Shown: one piece after another, positions 10,764-20,132 of the stretch
Layout: each line of letters opens with the position of its first letter
Position numbering within the stretch: position 1 is the stretch's first letter
Assembly (NCBI GenBank): GCA_003212395.1
Contig: QCPU01000001.1
Span: forward strand, 1-64,000
From: Prochlorococcus sp. AG-442-B03
Lineage (GTDB): Bacteria > Cyanobacteriota > Cyanobacteriia > PCC-6307 > Cyanobiaceae
Direction: 5' to 3'
DNA: 64,000 nt
Notes under the pieces: model-generated
What the model was told of the DNA's origin: nothing
Database searches by the model: none
What the model saw: the letters and a program-made list of their open reading frames with translations, nothing else
Made by a program: the position numbers and the translations under genes

Positions 10764-11038
10764 GATTTTGCTCCTTTCTTATCTCTAATATGACCTCGGT
10801 AAGTGCGTGTAGGAGCAAATTCACCGAGTTTATGACCAATCATTTGTTCAGTAATAAATACTGGAATGTGAGTCTTGCCATTATGTACAGCGATTGTGTG
10901 ACCGATCATTAAAGGTAAAATCGTAGAGGATCTCGACCAAGTTTTGATAACAGACTTGTCATTATCAGTATTTTGTTTTTCTACCTTCTTGAGCAAGCTA
11001 TCTGCTATAAAAGGTCCTTTTTTTAGTGAACGTCCCAT
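10760..11038 (-). CDS. rpsS: 30S ribosomal protein S19
   Basis: S19 lies in the small-subunit head and interacts with S13. The 92-residue product begins [20 protein letters not shown] and contains the signature [20 protein letters not shown] and the basic end [14 protein letters not shown]. The ATG at 11038 was chosen because it gives the universal [10 protein letters not shown] start; the open frame upstream (to 11131) runs into the rplB end and matches nothing. Confidence 0.97.
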
Positions 11039-11075
11039 GATTATGTAATAGAAATTGAAATAATAGATGTAGTAA

Positions 11076-11939
11076 TCAAGAGTCTCTTCCTCCTCTACTC
11101 CTCTTAGAAACGCGACGACGTCTTCGAACAACTAATTTATTACTTGGTTTGTTCTTTTTACGTGTCTTTAGTCCAAGAGCTGGCTTACCCCATGGAGTAA
11201 CTGGGCCTGCTCTACCAATTGGTGCTTTTCCCTCTCCTCCTCCATGTGGATGATCACATGGGTTCATTACACTACCTCTGACTTGAGGCCTTCTTCCAAG
11301 CCATCTTCTTCTTCCTGCTTTACCTAAGCTAGTATTTCTTATTTCAGAATTACCTACTTCACCAAGAGTTGCGTAGCATTCTTTTCTTACAAGTCTTACC
11401 TCAGTAGATGGGAGTTTTAAAGCAACATAATCTCCCTCTTTTGCCATAACTTGAGCACTAGCTCCTGCGGATCTAACCATTTGAGCACCCCTACCTGCGT
11501 ATAACTCAACACAATGAACACTAGATCCTAATGGCATAACAGAAAGCGGCATTGCATTTCCATCTTCAATTGGAACACTTTCTCCAGAAATGACATTTTG
11601 TCCGACTTTTACTCCTGCTGGAGCGATAATATATCTTTTCTCTCCATCTTCGTAAAATAAAAGTGCCAACCTTGCATTTCTATGAGGATCGTAGTGTATA
11701 GCTGCAACTTTAGCGTTGATATTTCTTTTATCTCTTCTAAAGTCGACCAATCTATATTGCCTTTTGTGACCACCCCCACGATGACGACAAGTGATAACTC
11801 CACGATTATTCCTGCCTTTAACTCTATGTTTTGAAACTATTAGTGATCTTTCAGGTTTTGCACTTGTGATTTCATTAAAGTCAGTAACTACTCTCTGCCT
11901 AGTGCCAGGTGTATAAGGTTTAAATTTACGTATTGCCAT
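11076..11939 (-). CDS. rplB: 50S ribosomal protein L2
   Basis: L2 is required for subunit association and peptidyl transferase activity. The 287-residue product contains [20 protein letters not shown] near the N-terminus. The C-terminal [19 protein letters not shown] carries the conserved histidine region. The tail is very basic ([13 protein letters not shown]). Length is a little above the E. coli protein. It lies in the rplC-D-W-B order of the S10 operon. Confidence 0.97.
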
Positions 11940-11951
11940 GATTAAAACTCC

Positions 11952-12254
11952 TTAAGATTCTGGGAATAGTTGGATTTTGTCTCCTTCAGCAAGACGTACA
12001 ATTGCCTTTTTGACCTGAGAACGTTTACCGGAAAATTTCCCGACTCTTCTTGTTCTCCTAGGAGGATTCATAGTGTTAACTCCTATGACTTTAACACTAA
12101 ACAAGGCTTCAATAGCTGCCTTTATTTGTGGTTTAGCCGCTCTATGATCTACTTCGAAAGTATATTGGTTAAGATCTAGTGCATTAGTAGCTTTCTCAGT
12201 AATAACTGGCTTTCGTATTACATCGGCTAAACGAGAGTCGAATAATTTACTCAT
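11952..12254 (-). CDS. rplW: 50S ribosomal protein L23
   Basis: L23 is the main docking point for trigger factor and SRP at the tunnel exit. The 100-residue protein contains [40 protein letters not shown] and [18 protein letters not shown], all family landmarks. It overlaps the rplD stop by 4 bp, suggesting coupling. Confidence 0.97.
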   Translation of the reverse strand: MSKLFDSRLADVIRKPVITEKATNALDLNQYTFEVDHRAAKPQIKAAIEALFSVKVIGVNTMNPPRRTRRVGKFSGKRSQVKKAIVRLAEGDKIQLFPES

Positions 12255-12883
12255 GATGCATAAACCTCCTGAATTTTATCTATCGCTGATTGACCTATTA
12301 CCAATTTATTGGCATTGAGAATATCAAATACATTTAATTGATCAGCGGCGATTAATTTTACTTTCTCAATATTATTAATGGATTTTTTTATAGTATCGGA
12401 AGGGCTATCAAGAATAACCAAAACTTTATCAGTTTTTTGTATACCTAATCGAGCAAGTCCATTGATGATATCACTTGTTTTAGGCTGCTTTAAAGTAGAT
12501 CCAAAATCTTCAACAGCCTTTATATCAGATACTCTGGACATAAGAGCTGTTCTAAGAGCTAATCTTCGTTCCTTACGATTCATATCAAGATTGTAAGAAC
12601 GTGGCTTCGGTCCAAAAATAATTCCGCCACCAGGTCTTAAGGGTGTCCTTATTGATCCTTGACGAGCTCTTCCTGTACCTTTTTGTTTGTATGGCTTTCT
12701 ACCGCCCCCGCGCACTTCAGATCTTGTCAAAGTTGATGCTGTCCCTTGTCTTTTATTTGCTAGCTGTCTAAGGACTGCTCTATGGATTAAGTCTGCCGAA
12801 GAAGTTTCTTTAGCAACTGCTAAATCAAGAGTAACTTTGCCTGATTTTTTACCATCCCACTTTAAAGTTTCAAGTGTTGTCAT
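12251..12883 (-). CDS. rplD: 50S ribosomal protein L4
   Basis: L4 lines the exit tunnel and, in E. coli, autoregulates the S10 operon. The 210-residue product has the tunnel loop region ([20 protein letters not shown], then [17 protein letters not shown]) and the C-terminal globular domain. Length matches the family. Its start overlaps the rplC stop by 4 bp. Confidence 0.97.
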   Translation of the reverse strand: MTTLETLKWDGKKSGKVTLDLAVAKETSSADLIHRAVLRQLANKRQGTASTLTRSEVRGGGRKPYKQKGTGRARQGSIRTPLRPGGGIIFGPKPRSYNLDMNRKERRLALRTALMSRVSDIKAVEDFGSTLKQPKTSDIINGLARLGIQKTDKVLVILDSPSDTIKKSINNIEKVKLIAADQLNVFDILNANKLVIGQSAIDKIQEVYAS

Positions 12884-13533
12884 GATTTTTCACCTCCTTT
12901 TTTGCCTACAACATTATTTGGCTTAATGTTGACAATTGAGCCGGGCTTACCTGGAACAGAACCCTTTACTACAAGCAAATTCTTCTGATCATCAATTTTT
13001 AGAACTAACAATCCTTTGGTAGTTATCTGTTTTCCTCCATATCTTCCTGCCATTCTTTTTCCTGGATAAATTCTACCCGGAGTTGTTCCTGCTCCTGTAG
13101 ATCCTGGTGCTCTATGATTTTTTGAACCATGACTCATAGGACCTCTGCTAAAACCATGTCTTTTCTGGTAACCTGCAAAACCTCTACCCATAGATTTGCC
13201 ACTGATATCAACTTTTTGACCAACCTCAAAGTTTTTTACAGTTATTTGTTTTCCGATTTCATAAGATGAAGTTTCTTCAACCCTATATTCTTTCAAATGC
13301 TTTAAAAGTTCTTCACCTGATTTCAATAAGTGTCCCTTTTCAGGTTTGCTTAAATGCTTCTCTTTGGACAAGCCATAACCTATCTGAACGGCGGTATAAC
13401 CATCCAAAGCAGTTGTTTTCAATTGAGTGACTCGGCACGGACCAGCCTCTATAAGAGTAACCGGTACCGAATTACCTTTATCATCGAAAAGTTGGGACAT
13501 GCCCAATTTCTTTCCTAAAATTCCGATAGACAT
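12880..13533 (-). CDS. rplC: 50S ribosomal protein L3
   Basis: L3 is an early-assembly protein reaching to the peptidyl transferase centre. The 217-residue protein begins [20 protein letters not shown] and has the signature [20 protein letters not shown] and [16 protein letters not shown]. It is the first gene of the operon here; rpsJ does not precede it, which is normal in cyanobacteria. The operon promoter should lie in the spacer 13534-13812. Confidence 0.97.
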   Translation of the reverse strand: MSIGILGKKLGMSQLFDDKGNSVPVTLIEAGPCRVTQLKTTALDGYTAVQIGYGLSKEKHLSKPEKGHLLKSGEELLKHLKEYRVEETSSYEIGKQITVKNFEVGQKVDISGKSMGRGFAGYQKRHGFSRGPMSHGSKNHRAPGSTGAGTTPGRIYPGKRMAGRYGGKQITTKGLLVLKIDDQKNLLVVKGSVPGKPGSIVNIKPNNVVGKKGGEKS

Positions 13534-13545
13534 AAGACTAAATTA

Positions 13546-13555
13546 GGCTAGCTTG
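13546..13555 (+). repeat. 10-bp direct repeat, copy 1
   Basis: GGCTAGCTTG occurs here and again, identically, at 13721-13730. The two copies flank the hairpins in the spacer between rplC and ndhN. No function is known; the contained GCTAGC is itself palindromic. Confidence 0.5.
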
Positions 13556-13656
13556 TAATAATTTTTCAATTATCTAAACCTTTCAGTTATTAAGGTGAAG
13601 TTAATAAAAAAACAATTAGTAAGGTCGAGACTTATCTGAAATAATAGATAGTTTCT

Positions 13657-13683
13657 CTCGGGATAAACCCACCTGAGTTTTTT
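13657..13683 (+). terminator. Rho-independent-type terminator hairpin with no obvious upstream gene
   Basis: CTCGGG (13657-13662) pairs with CCTGAG (13672-13677) through six pairs including one G-U, and six T residues follow immediately. On the plus strand nothing upstream of it is annotated, because rplC begins at 13533 and reads away. A second imperfect hairpin (GAGA...TCTC, 13627-13657) lies just before it. It could end an unannotated small RNA on the plus strand, or be a structured part of the rplC leader on the minus strand. Confidence 0.5.
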
Positions 13684-13716
13684 AACGAAACGCTAAAAAA
13701 TGTGAAATTTTCATAG

Positions 13717-13735
13717 GCTCGGCTAGCTTGCGAGC
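13717..13735. other. Small hairpin in ndhN upstream region
   Basis: GCTCG (13717-13721) and CGAGC (13731-13735) are inverted around a 9-base loop that contains the second copy of GGCTAGCTTG (13721-13730). It lies about 78 bp before the ndhN start. The role is unknown; it could be a protein-binding site or part of an RNA leader. Confidence 0.35.
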
Positions 13736-13812
13736 TTAAAAATTCACTGAGTTACAATTGTACATCATCAAGTACCATAAAATAAAATAAAATAGAAATA
13801 AAGGAAATTTTT

Positions 13813-14289
13813 ATGCCATTACTTCTCTCAGGGAAAAAGTTTCATAACGATTTAAAAACTAAAAAATGTCTCGCAATATTTGCTCCTCTTGAAGGTGGTT
13901 ATGAAACTCGTCTTTTGAGGAGAATGAGGGCCAAAGGCTTTAAAACTTTTATAACTTCAGCAAGAGGGCTTGGAGATCCAGAAGTTTTCTTGCTCAAATT
14001 GCATGGCGTTAGACCACCTCACCTTGGTCATCAGAGTGTAGGAAGAAACGGAGCGCTTGGGGAAGTTCAACAAGTAATCCCACAAGCTTCTGAGTTATTT
14101 AATGAAAATGATAAAAATAAATTACTTTGGTTATTAGAAGGTCAAGTATTATCTCAATCCGAATTAGAGAGCTTAATAGAGATTTGCACTAACGATAATA
14201 AACTAACAATAGTTGTTGAAATGGGGGGTTCAAGAAAACTTGAATGGAAACCATTAAGTAATTATATTTTGGATGAATTTGAAAGTTAA
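13813..14289 (+). CDS. ndhN: NAD(P)H-quinone oxidoreductase subunit N
   Basis: NdhN is a peripheral subunit of the cyanobacterial NDH-1 complex, which carries ferredoxin-dependent cyclic electron flow and respiration at the thylakoid. The 158-residue product contains [40 protein letters not shown] and [19 protein letters not shown], characteristic of NdhN. No membrane segment is present. It starts at ATG 13813 after the structured spacer and lies 5 bp before ldpA, so the two are probably one transcript. Confidence 0.94.
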   Translation: MPLLLSGKKFHNDLKTKKCLAIFAPLEGGYETRLLRRMRAKGFKTFITSARGLGDPEVFLLKLHGVRPPHLGHQSVGRNGALGEVQQVIPQASELFNENDKNKLLWLLEGQVLSQSELESLIEICTNDNKLTIVVEMGGSRKLEWKPLSNYILDEFES

Positions 14290-14294
14290 ATTGT

Positions 14295-15302
14295 TTGATT
14301 AAAACCAAGAATAAAAAAGATAAATGGATTAAGTTAATTTGTGGTGCCAGTAATGAAGATATTGTTGCCATAGAAGATTTATGTGCAATTTATACTGCTG
14401 CTGGTGTCGACTACATAGATGTTGCAGCAGAAGAATCTATAGTTTATGCAGCAAAAAAAGGAATCGATTGGGCAAAAAAAGTCTTTAAAAACTCCCCTGG
14501 ATTAATGATAAGTATTAGTGATGGTAATGATATCCACTTTCGAAAAGCAAAATTTGATCCTTTAAAATGTCCCCCTAGTTGTCCAAGACCATGCGAAAAA
14601 GTATGCCCCACCTTTGCAATTGATAATTTCGGAATTAAAGAGAGTAAATGTTATGGATGTGGAAGATGTTTAAATAGTTGTCCTCTAAATCTAATTAGTG
14701 AATATGAATATAATTTGTCAAAAAATGATTTAGCATCAACACTTCAAACAATAAGGCCTAATGCAGTAGAAATTCATACAGAAATCAATCGCCTAGATTC
14801 TTTTACAAAAGTTGTAAGTATCCTTAAAAGTTCTGGAATTAAATTAGATAAAATATCTATTAGTTGTGGATTAAATCAATCTTTCAAAAAAGCCCAAGAG
14901 CCCAAAGATCTTTTGAAAGCTCTTTGGGAAAGATATGAAATCCTGAATGAGCTAGATATTCCCCTTATTTGGCAACTAGATGGAAGGCCAATGTCTGGAG
15001 ATCTGGCTCCTACAACAAGTAGAGATGCTGTTAAGTTGTTTGAAAAAATCGGTTCAGATCTTCCACCAGGATTAATTCAATTAGCAGGAGGAACAAATGA
15101 AAGAACTCATGAATTGTTGAATTCAAACAATCTCCCAGATGGAATAGCATTTGGAAGTGCTGCAAGAAAAATTATGCAGCCCCATATTGAATTTGCTCAC
15201 AAAAATAACAAAAAACTCTATGAGTATCCTGAAATAATGGGTTTGGCGATCAAAAAAGCTCAGAAATTTCTAGAGCCATGGAAATCGAGCTCATTCAAAT
15301 AA
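14295..15302 (+). CDS. ldpA: LdpA-type iron-sulfur protein
   Basis: In Synechococcus elongatus, LdpA is an Fe-S protein that conveys redox/light input to the circadian clock. The 335-residue product carries two cysteine clusters: C92, C96, C100, C104 (CPPSCPRPCEKVCP) and C119, C122, C125, C129 (CYGCGRCLNSCP). The second has the ferredoxin CxxCxxCxxxCP pattern. Start is TTG at 14295; no in-frame ATG precedes the conserved KLICGASNEDI. It follows ndhN by 5 bp. Function in a Prochlorococcus-like cell, whose clock is reduced, is inferred only. Confidence 0.86.
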   Translation: MIKTKNKKDKWIKLICGASNEDIVAIEDLCAIYTAAGVDYIDVAAEESIVYAAKKGIDWAKKVFKNSPGLMISISDGNDIHFRKAKFDPLKCPPSCPRPCEKVCPTFAIDNFGIKESKCYGCGRCLNSCPLNLISEYEYNLSKNDLASTLQTIRPNAVEIHTEINRLDSFTKVVSILKSSGIKLDKISISCGLNQSFKKAQEPKDLLKALWERYEILNELDIPLIWQLDGRPMSGDLAPTTSRDAVKLFEKIGSDLPPGLIQLAGGTNERTHELLNSNNLPDGIAFGSAARKIMQPHIEFAHKNNKKLYEYPEIMGLAIKKAQKFLEPWKSSSFK

Positions 15303-15396
15303 TATTTTTATTTTTCAAAACTAGCGCCATGTTTATAAAAAATTTGTATTTTTTGGATAGAAAAAAATCTTCTCATGTACTAAAGTGGTAATTCAA

Positions 15397-15468
15397 TGGG
15401 CCGTCGCCAAGTGGTAAGGCATCGGGTTTTGGTCTCGACATTCCTAGGTTCGAATCCTAGCGGCCCAG
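15397..15468 (+). tRNA. tRNA-Gln (anticodon UUG)
   Basis: A cloverleaf folds with acceptor stem TGGGCCG/CGGCCCA, an anticodon stem TCGGG/CTCGA closing the loop TTTTGGT with anticodon TTG, and a T arm containing GGTTCGAATCC. The discriminator is G and no CCA is encoded. It lies between ldpA and a HAD gene that starts 13 bp later. Confidence 0.96.
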
Positions 15469-15481
15469 TTTTAATATTCAA

Positions 15482-16261
15482 TTGGTGTCTTCTCAAAAAA
15501 TTTTTCTATTTGATTTTGATGGAGTAATAGTTGATGGAATGCAAGAATATTGGCATAGCTCCTTGCTGGCCTGCGAAAGATATTTAAATTCACCCAACAT
15601 CACTATTGATCAAAAACTTTATCAAGGAGTACCAAAATCTTTCAAAGAAATTAGGCCTTGGGTTAAATATGGTTGGGAAATGATTCTAATTGTTCACGAA
15701 ATTATAAAAACAGAAAATCCATTAAAAAGTGATAATAAAGATGATTTCATTAATAATTATCATCAAAATTGCCAGAGGATATTAAATGAAAATTCCTGGA
15801 TAGCAGAAGATATACAAAAAATGTTAGATAACTCTCGCAAGTACCAAATTGATAAAGATTTTAAATCGTGGGTAAATTTACATAAACCTTTTTTTGAAAT
15901 TATAAATTTCATGAAAGAATTAAGCAAAAGAGGAATAAAAACTGGAGTCATAACAACTAAAGGTAAAATATTTGCAGAAAAAATTCTTAAACAATTAAAT
16001 ATTTTTCCAGAATTTATTTTTGGTTATGAATCAGGAACAAAAATTAAAATAGCTGAAAAACTTACACAAACTTATGAAATTTTAGGCTTTATAGAAGATA
16101 GAAAAAAAACTCTAATCGATATTAAACAAAATTCAGAAACTTCTCACATTCCATGCTTCCTAGCTGATTGGGGATATTTGAAAGATTCAGATAAAAATAA
16201 GTTAAGTAATGAAATCAAATTATTAAAATTAGGAAACCTTGGAGAATTAGTTGCAATTTAA
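15482..16261 (+). CDS. HAD-superfamily hydrolase (phosphatase-like)
   Basis: A 259-residue haloacid dehalogenase-type protein. Motif I FDFDGVIVDG places the nucleophile Asp at residue 11, motif II is GVITTKGK, and motif IV GFIEDRKKT has the acidic pair. A helical cap region lies between (about residues 20-135). The layout suggests a phosphoglycolate-phosphatase-like enzyme, but the substrate cannot be read from sequence. The start is uncertain: TTG at 15482 or GTG at 15485 directly after the tRNA. Neither neighbour indicates a pathway. Confidence 0.78.
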   Translation: MVSSQKIFLFDFDGVIVDGMQEYWHSSLLACERYLNSPNITIDQKLYQGVPKSFKEIRPWVKYGWEMILIVHEIIKTENPLKSDNKDDFINNYHQNCQRILNENSWIAEDIQKMLDNSRKYQIDKDFKSWVNLHKPFFEIINFMKELSKRGIKTGVITTKGKIFAEKILKQLNIFPEFIFGYESGTKIKIAEKLTQTYEILGFIEDRKKTLIDIKQNSETSHIPCFLADWGYLKDSDKNKLSNEIKLLKLGNLGELVAI

Positions 16262-16275
16262 AGATAACCAGCTAG

Positions 16276-16289
16276 AGTACAGGTGTACT
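16276..16289. promoter_or_regulatory. LexA/SOS-box-like operator upstream of recA
   Basis: AGTACAGGTGTACT is a 14-bp inverted repeat (AGTAC, 4-bp spacer, GTACT). It fits the cyanobacterial LexA box consensus RGTACNNNDGTWCB at every position. It lies 84 bp before the recA start and is followed at once by TATAGT, a plausible -10 element. Damage-inducible repression of recA by LexA is the natural reading. Confidence 0.75.
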
Positions 16290-16373
16290 ATAGTTTGTAT
16301 TTATGAAGTTTGGTTTAAATAAAAATTTCCAAATTTAGAATAATTACAAGAACTTTAACCGATAAATCAAACA

Positions 16374-17471
16374 ATGAGCCTTGAAGAAAAGAAGAAAACT
16401 GAATCAAAAGAAAAAGACAAGGCATTAAGTCTTGTCTTAGGTCAAATAGAAAGAAATTTTGGACGAGGTTCAATAATGAGACTTGGTGACGCCTCAAGAA
16501 TGAAAGTAGAAACAATATCTACTGGAGCGCTCACCTTAGATTTAGCATTAGGAGGAGGCTATCCAAAGGGAAGAGTAGTAGAAGTTTACGGACCAGAAAG
16601 TTCAGGAAAAACTACATTAACGCTTCACGCGATTGCGGAAGTCCAAAAAAATGGAGGAGTAGCTGCATTTGTAGATGCTGAGCATGCACTCGATCCAGTT
16701 TATGCGGCCTCTTTAGGTGTTGATGTTGAAAATTTGTTAGTTTCACAGCCAGATACTGGTGAAATGGCTTTAGAAATAGTTGACCAACTTATAAGATCGA
16801 GTGCGGTAGATCTTGTAGTTGTTGACTCGGTCGCAGCACTAACCCCAAGAGCCGAGATAGAAGGAGAGATGGGAGATCACGTAATTGGAAGCCAAGCAAG
16901 GCTAATGAGCCAAGCAATGAGGAAAATAACAGGAAATATTGGCAAATCTGGATGTACGGTAATATTCCTGAATCAATTACGCCTAAAAATTGGCGTTACA
17001 TACGGCAATCCAGAAACAACCACAGGAGGTAATGCATTAAAATTTTACGCCTCAGTAAGACTTGATATCAGAAGAATTCAAACTCTTAAAAGAGGTACTG
17101 AGGAATATGGCATAAGAGCAAAAGTGAAAGTAGCAAAAAACAAAGTTGCACCACCATTTAGAATTGCAGAATTTGATATTCTCTTTGGGAAAGGTATTAG
17201 TACAACAGGATGCTTATTAGATTTAGCAGAAGAGACTAATATCATCATAAGGAGAGGTGCTTGGTATAGTTATGAAGGAGAAAATATTGGACAAGGAAGA
17301 GATAATACAATTATTTGGCTTGATCAAAACTTAGAAATCAGGAATAAAGTAGAATCTATGGTTAAAGAGAAATTAACAGAAGGAACTGAAGTCAGATCTA
17401 ATTCAATGAAAGCATTAAATAGCAACCCTGCTAATACAATCGCTGTTAATGATATAAAAACAGTAGCTTAG
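16374..17471 (+). CDS. recA: recombinase RecA
   Basis: RecA performs homologous strand exchange and activates LexA self-cleavage. The 365-residue product has the Walker A GPESSGKT at residues 73-80, the loop L1 region [40 protein letters not shown] (loop L2) and a C-terminal domain. It has an unusually charged, Lys/Glu-rich N-terminus (first 18 residues) compared with E. coli. It ends 2 bp from the convergent DUF2839 gene. The LexA-like box at 16276 indicates SOS control. Confidence 0.97.
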   Translation: MSLEEKKKTESKEKDKALSLVLGQIERNFGRGSIMRLGDASRMKVETISTGALTLDLALGGGYPKGRVVEVYGPESSGKTTLTLHAIAEVQKNGGVAAFVDAEHALDPVYAASLGVDVENLLVSQPDTGEMALEIVDQLIRSSAVDLVVVDSVAALTPRAEIEGEMGDHVIGSQARLMSQAMRKITGNIGKSGCTVIFLNQLRLKIGVTYGNPETTTGGNALKFYASVRLDIRRIQTLKRGTEEYGIRAKVKVAKNKVAPPFRIAEFDILFGKGISTTGCLLDLAEETNIIIRRGAWYSYEGENIGQGRDNTIIWLDQNLEIRNKVESMVKEKLTEGTEVRSNSMKALNSNPANTIAVNDIKTVA

Positions 17472-17473
17472 AT

Positions 17474-17719
17474 TTATAAAGAATCAGCTAAAGTCCACCA
17501 CCCAGCAGCAGGGCCTATAAATCTCACTACAATCCATAAGATTACTAACCCTCCGATTCCAAACCAACTGGCCTTAATACTTAATTTAATTAGGTTATCT
17601 CTTTGATTGATTGTAAAGGGAAGCCATTCAAATAATCTTGGAGACTCATCAATTTTAGTTTTAGTATTATTTTTTTTTGGAGGTAAACCAAGTGTTTTAC
17701 GTCTTTTTGCTTCTCCCAT
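17474..17719 (-). CDS. DUF2839 family small membrane protein
   Basis: An 81-residue protein starting MGEAKRRKTLGLPPK. A hydrophilic, basic N-terminal half is followed by one clear hydrophobic segment (about residues 55-72, GGLVILWIVVRFIGPAAGWW). The family is conserved in cyanobacteria and has no established function. It is convergent with recA (2-bp gap) and lies downstream of the DinG-like gene on the same strand (29-bp gap). Confidence 0.75.
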   Translation of the reverse strand: MGEAKRRKTLGLPPKKNNTKTKIDESPRLFEWLPFTINQRDNLIKLSIKASWFGIGGLVILWIVVRFIGPAAGWWTLADSL

Positions 17720-17748
17720 ATTTCTTTAGTTATTTACAAAATCATAAC

Positions 17749-19197
17749 CTAATCAAAAGGTAGCATATAGTTAATTTGTTTTGAGGGTTGAATGTTTTGC
17801 AAAAGTAATCTTCCCCAGTTTCTTTTATTTGCTCTTCCATCTAGGATTATTAACTTACCTGAATTTCTTCTTAAAGGAGAAATAGATCTTTCAAGTTTAA
17901 TTCTAGCTTGAGGAAGAAAGAAGTCTCTAAACCAATCTTGAGAAAGCTTCTTTTTATGAGAGACAGTAATTGCATTAATGGGTTCTGACATATTCGGAAT
18001 CGGAAGTAAAGGAATGATAATTTGTTCTGGAATTTGAATTAAATAAGAATTCATAATCCACCAGTCAAAACTAGAGCAAAGGATTTCATTTCTACCTGAG
18101 GGAATTGTCTCTAGCAATACTCTCTTCCCGTAAGTAGAAGCTAATTCTGTAGCAAGATTAGTTTTTAAATCAATATCATCAGACAACACTAAAGTTAAAC
18201 CCTTTCTAAAAAGTATTAACTTTTTGCATTTGTCCAAGATTGAATTGGTAAAAAAAGGATTATTAGGAAGCAACTGTTTAGAGGGTATATATAAAGAAAT
18301 TTTTTTCTCTTCAAAATTACTCTTAAAATTAATAACCAAGTCAATATCTAAACTATGCTTTTTAAAATACATTTGGAAAAAATTATCTTTTCTCAATGCT
18401 GATAAAAAAACAAATTTATTATTTGAAAAAAATTGCTTAATTTGAAAAAGTTCATCTATTGGTTGTAAATACAAATTCCAATCTAAATTTTTATCGTTTA
18501 ACTTTACCCAGCATGCCCAACCTTGAGATAATGCTTTGTTGACGCTTAAAAATTTATCAGAAAAAAAAGAATTTTCATGAAAAAAGTTTGACAAGAAACT
18601 AATTTCTTTTTCATCTAAATTGATGTAATTATTTCCTAAGACCTTTCTCAAGAAGAACTTTTTCTTCAACGAATCATATACTTTTATAAATTTTTGATTG
18701 ATTAATTCAAATTCTTTAAAATTTTTTGTCCAATCCTTTTTAAGTAAAGAAATCCTAAAATGATTTTTTAAATCCTGTTTTATATCCTCAATTCCTGAAT
18801 AAACTATTCGATGATTTCTAAGATTACGAGAATTGGGATCATTAAGAAATTTTTGGATAGTTATCAAGTGAACATGATGATTTGCAAAAATAAATTGATC
18901 ATTTTTCAAAATAAAATTAAAACCTAGATTTTTCAATGAATCAATCTGAAATTGGCTTATAAATTGGATTTTTTCTTTAGATAAAATAAAAGTTGAATCT
19001 TCTTCCTTTAAAAATAAAGAAATCAAAATAGGAGGTAACCAATCATAGCTAGAGAAAATTTCTGAATTAATTAGATAGGTAGAATCATTTTCAATACATT
19101 TAGAAACTATCCTCCCAAAAGAATATATATGCTCCCAATTAATACTTTGATCTCTCAAAAATTTTTTCAAATATTGATGACTTAAAATTTCAAGCAT
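17749..19197 (-). CDS. Degenerate DinG/XPD-like helicase
   Basis: A 482-residue protein whose C-terminal third resembles the second motor domain of DinG-type helicases: LPIPNMSEPINAI, WFRDFFLPQARIKLERSISP and a LIILDGRANKRNWGRLLLQ segment near residues 445-465 correspond to helicase motifs V-VI. The first domain has no recognisable Walker A (GxGKT/S), no DEAH box and no cysteine cluster, so ATP hydrolysis is doubtful. It may be a structural relic, a helicase-derived binding protein, or strongly diverged. Codon use matches its neighbours. Confidence 0.6.
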   Translation of the reverse strand: MLEILSHQYLKKFLRDQSINWEHIYSFGRIVSKCIENDSTYLINSEIFSSYDWLPPILISLFLKEEDSTFILSKEKIQFISQFQIDSLKNLGFNFILKNDQFIFANHHVHLITIQKFLNDPNSRNLRNHRIVYSGIEDIKQDLKNHFRISLLKKDWTKNFKEFELINQKFIKVYDSLKKKFFLRKVLGNNYINLDEKEISFLSNFFHENSFFSDKFLSVNKALSQGWACWVKLNDKNLDWNLYLQPIDELFQIKQFFSNNKFVFLSALRKDNFFQMYFKKHSLDIDLVINFKSNFEEKKISLYIPSKQLLPNNPFFTNSILDKCKKLILFRKGLTLVLSDDIDLKTNLATELASTYGKRVLLETIPSGRNEILCSSFDWWIMNSYLIQIPEQIIIPLLPIPNMSEPINAITVSHKKKLSQDWFRDFFLPQARIKLERSISPLRRNSGKLIILDGRANKRNWGRLLLQNIQPSKQINYMLPFD

Positions 19198-19292
19198 TTA
19201 TAATTAATTTAATTTCAAAAACATGCAAAATTTATGAACCTAATATACAAAAAATTGGTATCAATAAAAAAGGGTCTTGAATTAATTAATTT

Positions 19293-20132
19293 ATGAAAAT
19301 TGGAATAGTAGGATTAGGATTAATCGGTGGTTCTTTAGGATTAAAACTCCAAAGTCTAAATCATACAATTTATGGAATAGCAAATAATGAATTTAATGAA
19401 AAAAAAGCTAAGGATAAAAAACTTGCAAATTTTGTTAGCTGTGATCTGAGCTTATTAAAAAAATGTGAGCTAATAATTTTGGCATTGCCTATCAAAGATT
19501 TGATCAGTCCGTCGCAACAATTAGTAGCATCAATACCTCAGAAAACAATACTAACTGATGTAGGGTCTGTAAAAGAACCAATTGTAAATACATGGGAAAA
19601 TTCACATCCTCTATTTATTGGATCTCATCCAATGGCAGGCACAGAAAAAAAAGGAGTTGATTCAGGCTTTGAAGGTCTTTTTAAAAATGCAAAATGGATT
19701 ATTACCCCAACACAAAATAGTGATTTAAATTCAGTCAGAACTATTTCCGAGCTCATAAAATCAATGGATTGTGAAATTTGCCAAGCTTCGCCAAAAGAGC
19801 ATGATGAAGCAGTATCTCTAATTTCTCATTTGCCTATATTTTTAGCTTCTGCCCTCATAGAAACTGCGCAAACAAAAAATAATCAATCTTTATTAGATCT
19901 CTCGCAAAAATTAGCTGCTACCGGATTTGCTGACACTTCGAGAGTTGGCGGAGGCAATGAACAACTAGGCCTAGATTTAGCTATTAATAATCAGATTAAT
20001 GTTTTAAATTCCATAAATAATTTTAAAAATAAGCTGAATATACTGGAATCTCTTATTAAAGAAAAAAATTGGGATTTACTTTCTCAAAAACTTGCTGAAG
20101 CAAAAGAAAACAGACAAAATTTTATAAACTAA
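19293..20132 (+). CDS. tyrA: prephenate/arogenate dehydrogenase
   Basis: Oxidative decarboxylation step in tyrosine biosynthesis. The 279-residue product starts with the dinucleotide-binding motif GLGLIGGSLG at residues 7-16 and has the TDVGSVKEPI, IGSHPMAGTEKKGVDSG and ISHLPIFLASALIETA motifs of the TyrA family. No ACT domain is fused. In cyanobacteria the enzyme usually uses arogenate and NADP, which is not provable here. The 3' end overlaps the convergent crtD-like gene by 11 bp. Confidence 0.92.
   Translation: MKIGIVGLGLIGGSLGLKLQSLNHTIYGIANNEFNEKKAKDKKLANFVSCDLSLLKKCELIILALPIKDLISPSQQLVASIPQKTILTDVGSVKEPIVNTWENSHPLFIGSHPMAGTEKKGVDSGFEGLFKNAKWIITPTQNSDLNSVRTISELIKSMDCEICQASPKEHDEAVSLISHLPIFLASALIETAQTKNNQSLLDLSQKLAATGFADTSRVGGGNEQLGLDLAINNQINVLNSINNFKNKLNILESLIKEKNWDLLSQKLAEAKENRQNFIN

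Noticed and set aside
11039-11131. Long N-terminus of rpsS
   Set aside because: The frame overlaps the end of rplB and the universal [10 protein letters not shown] start is at 11038.
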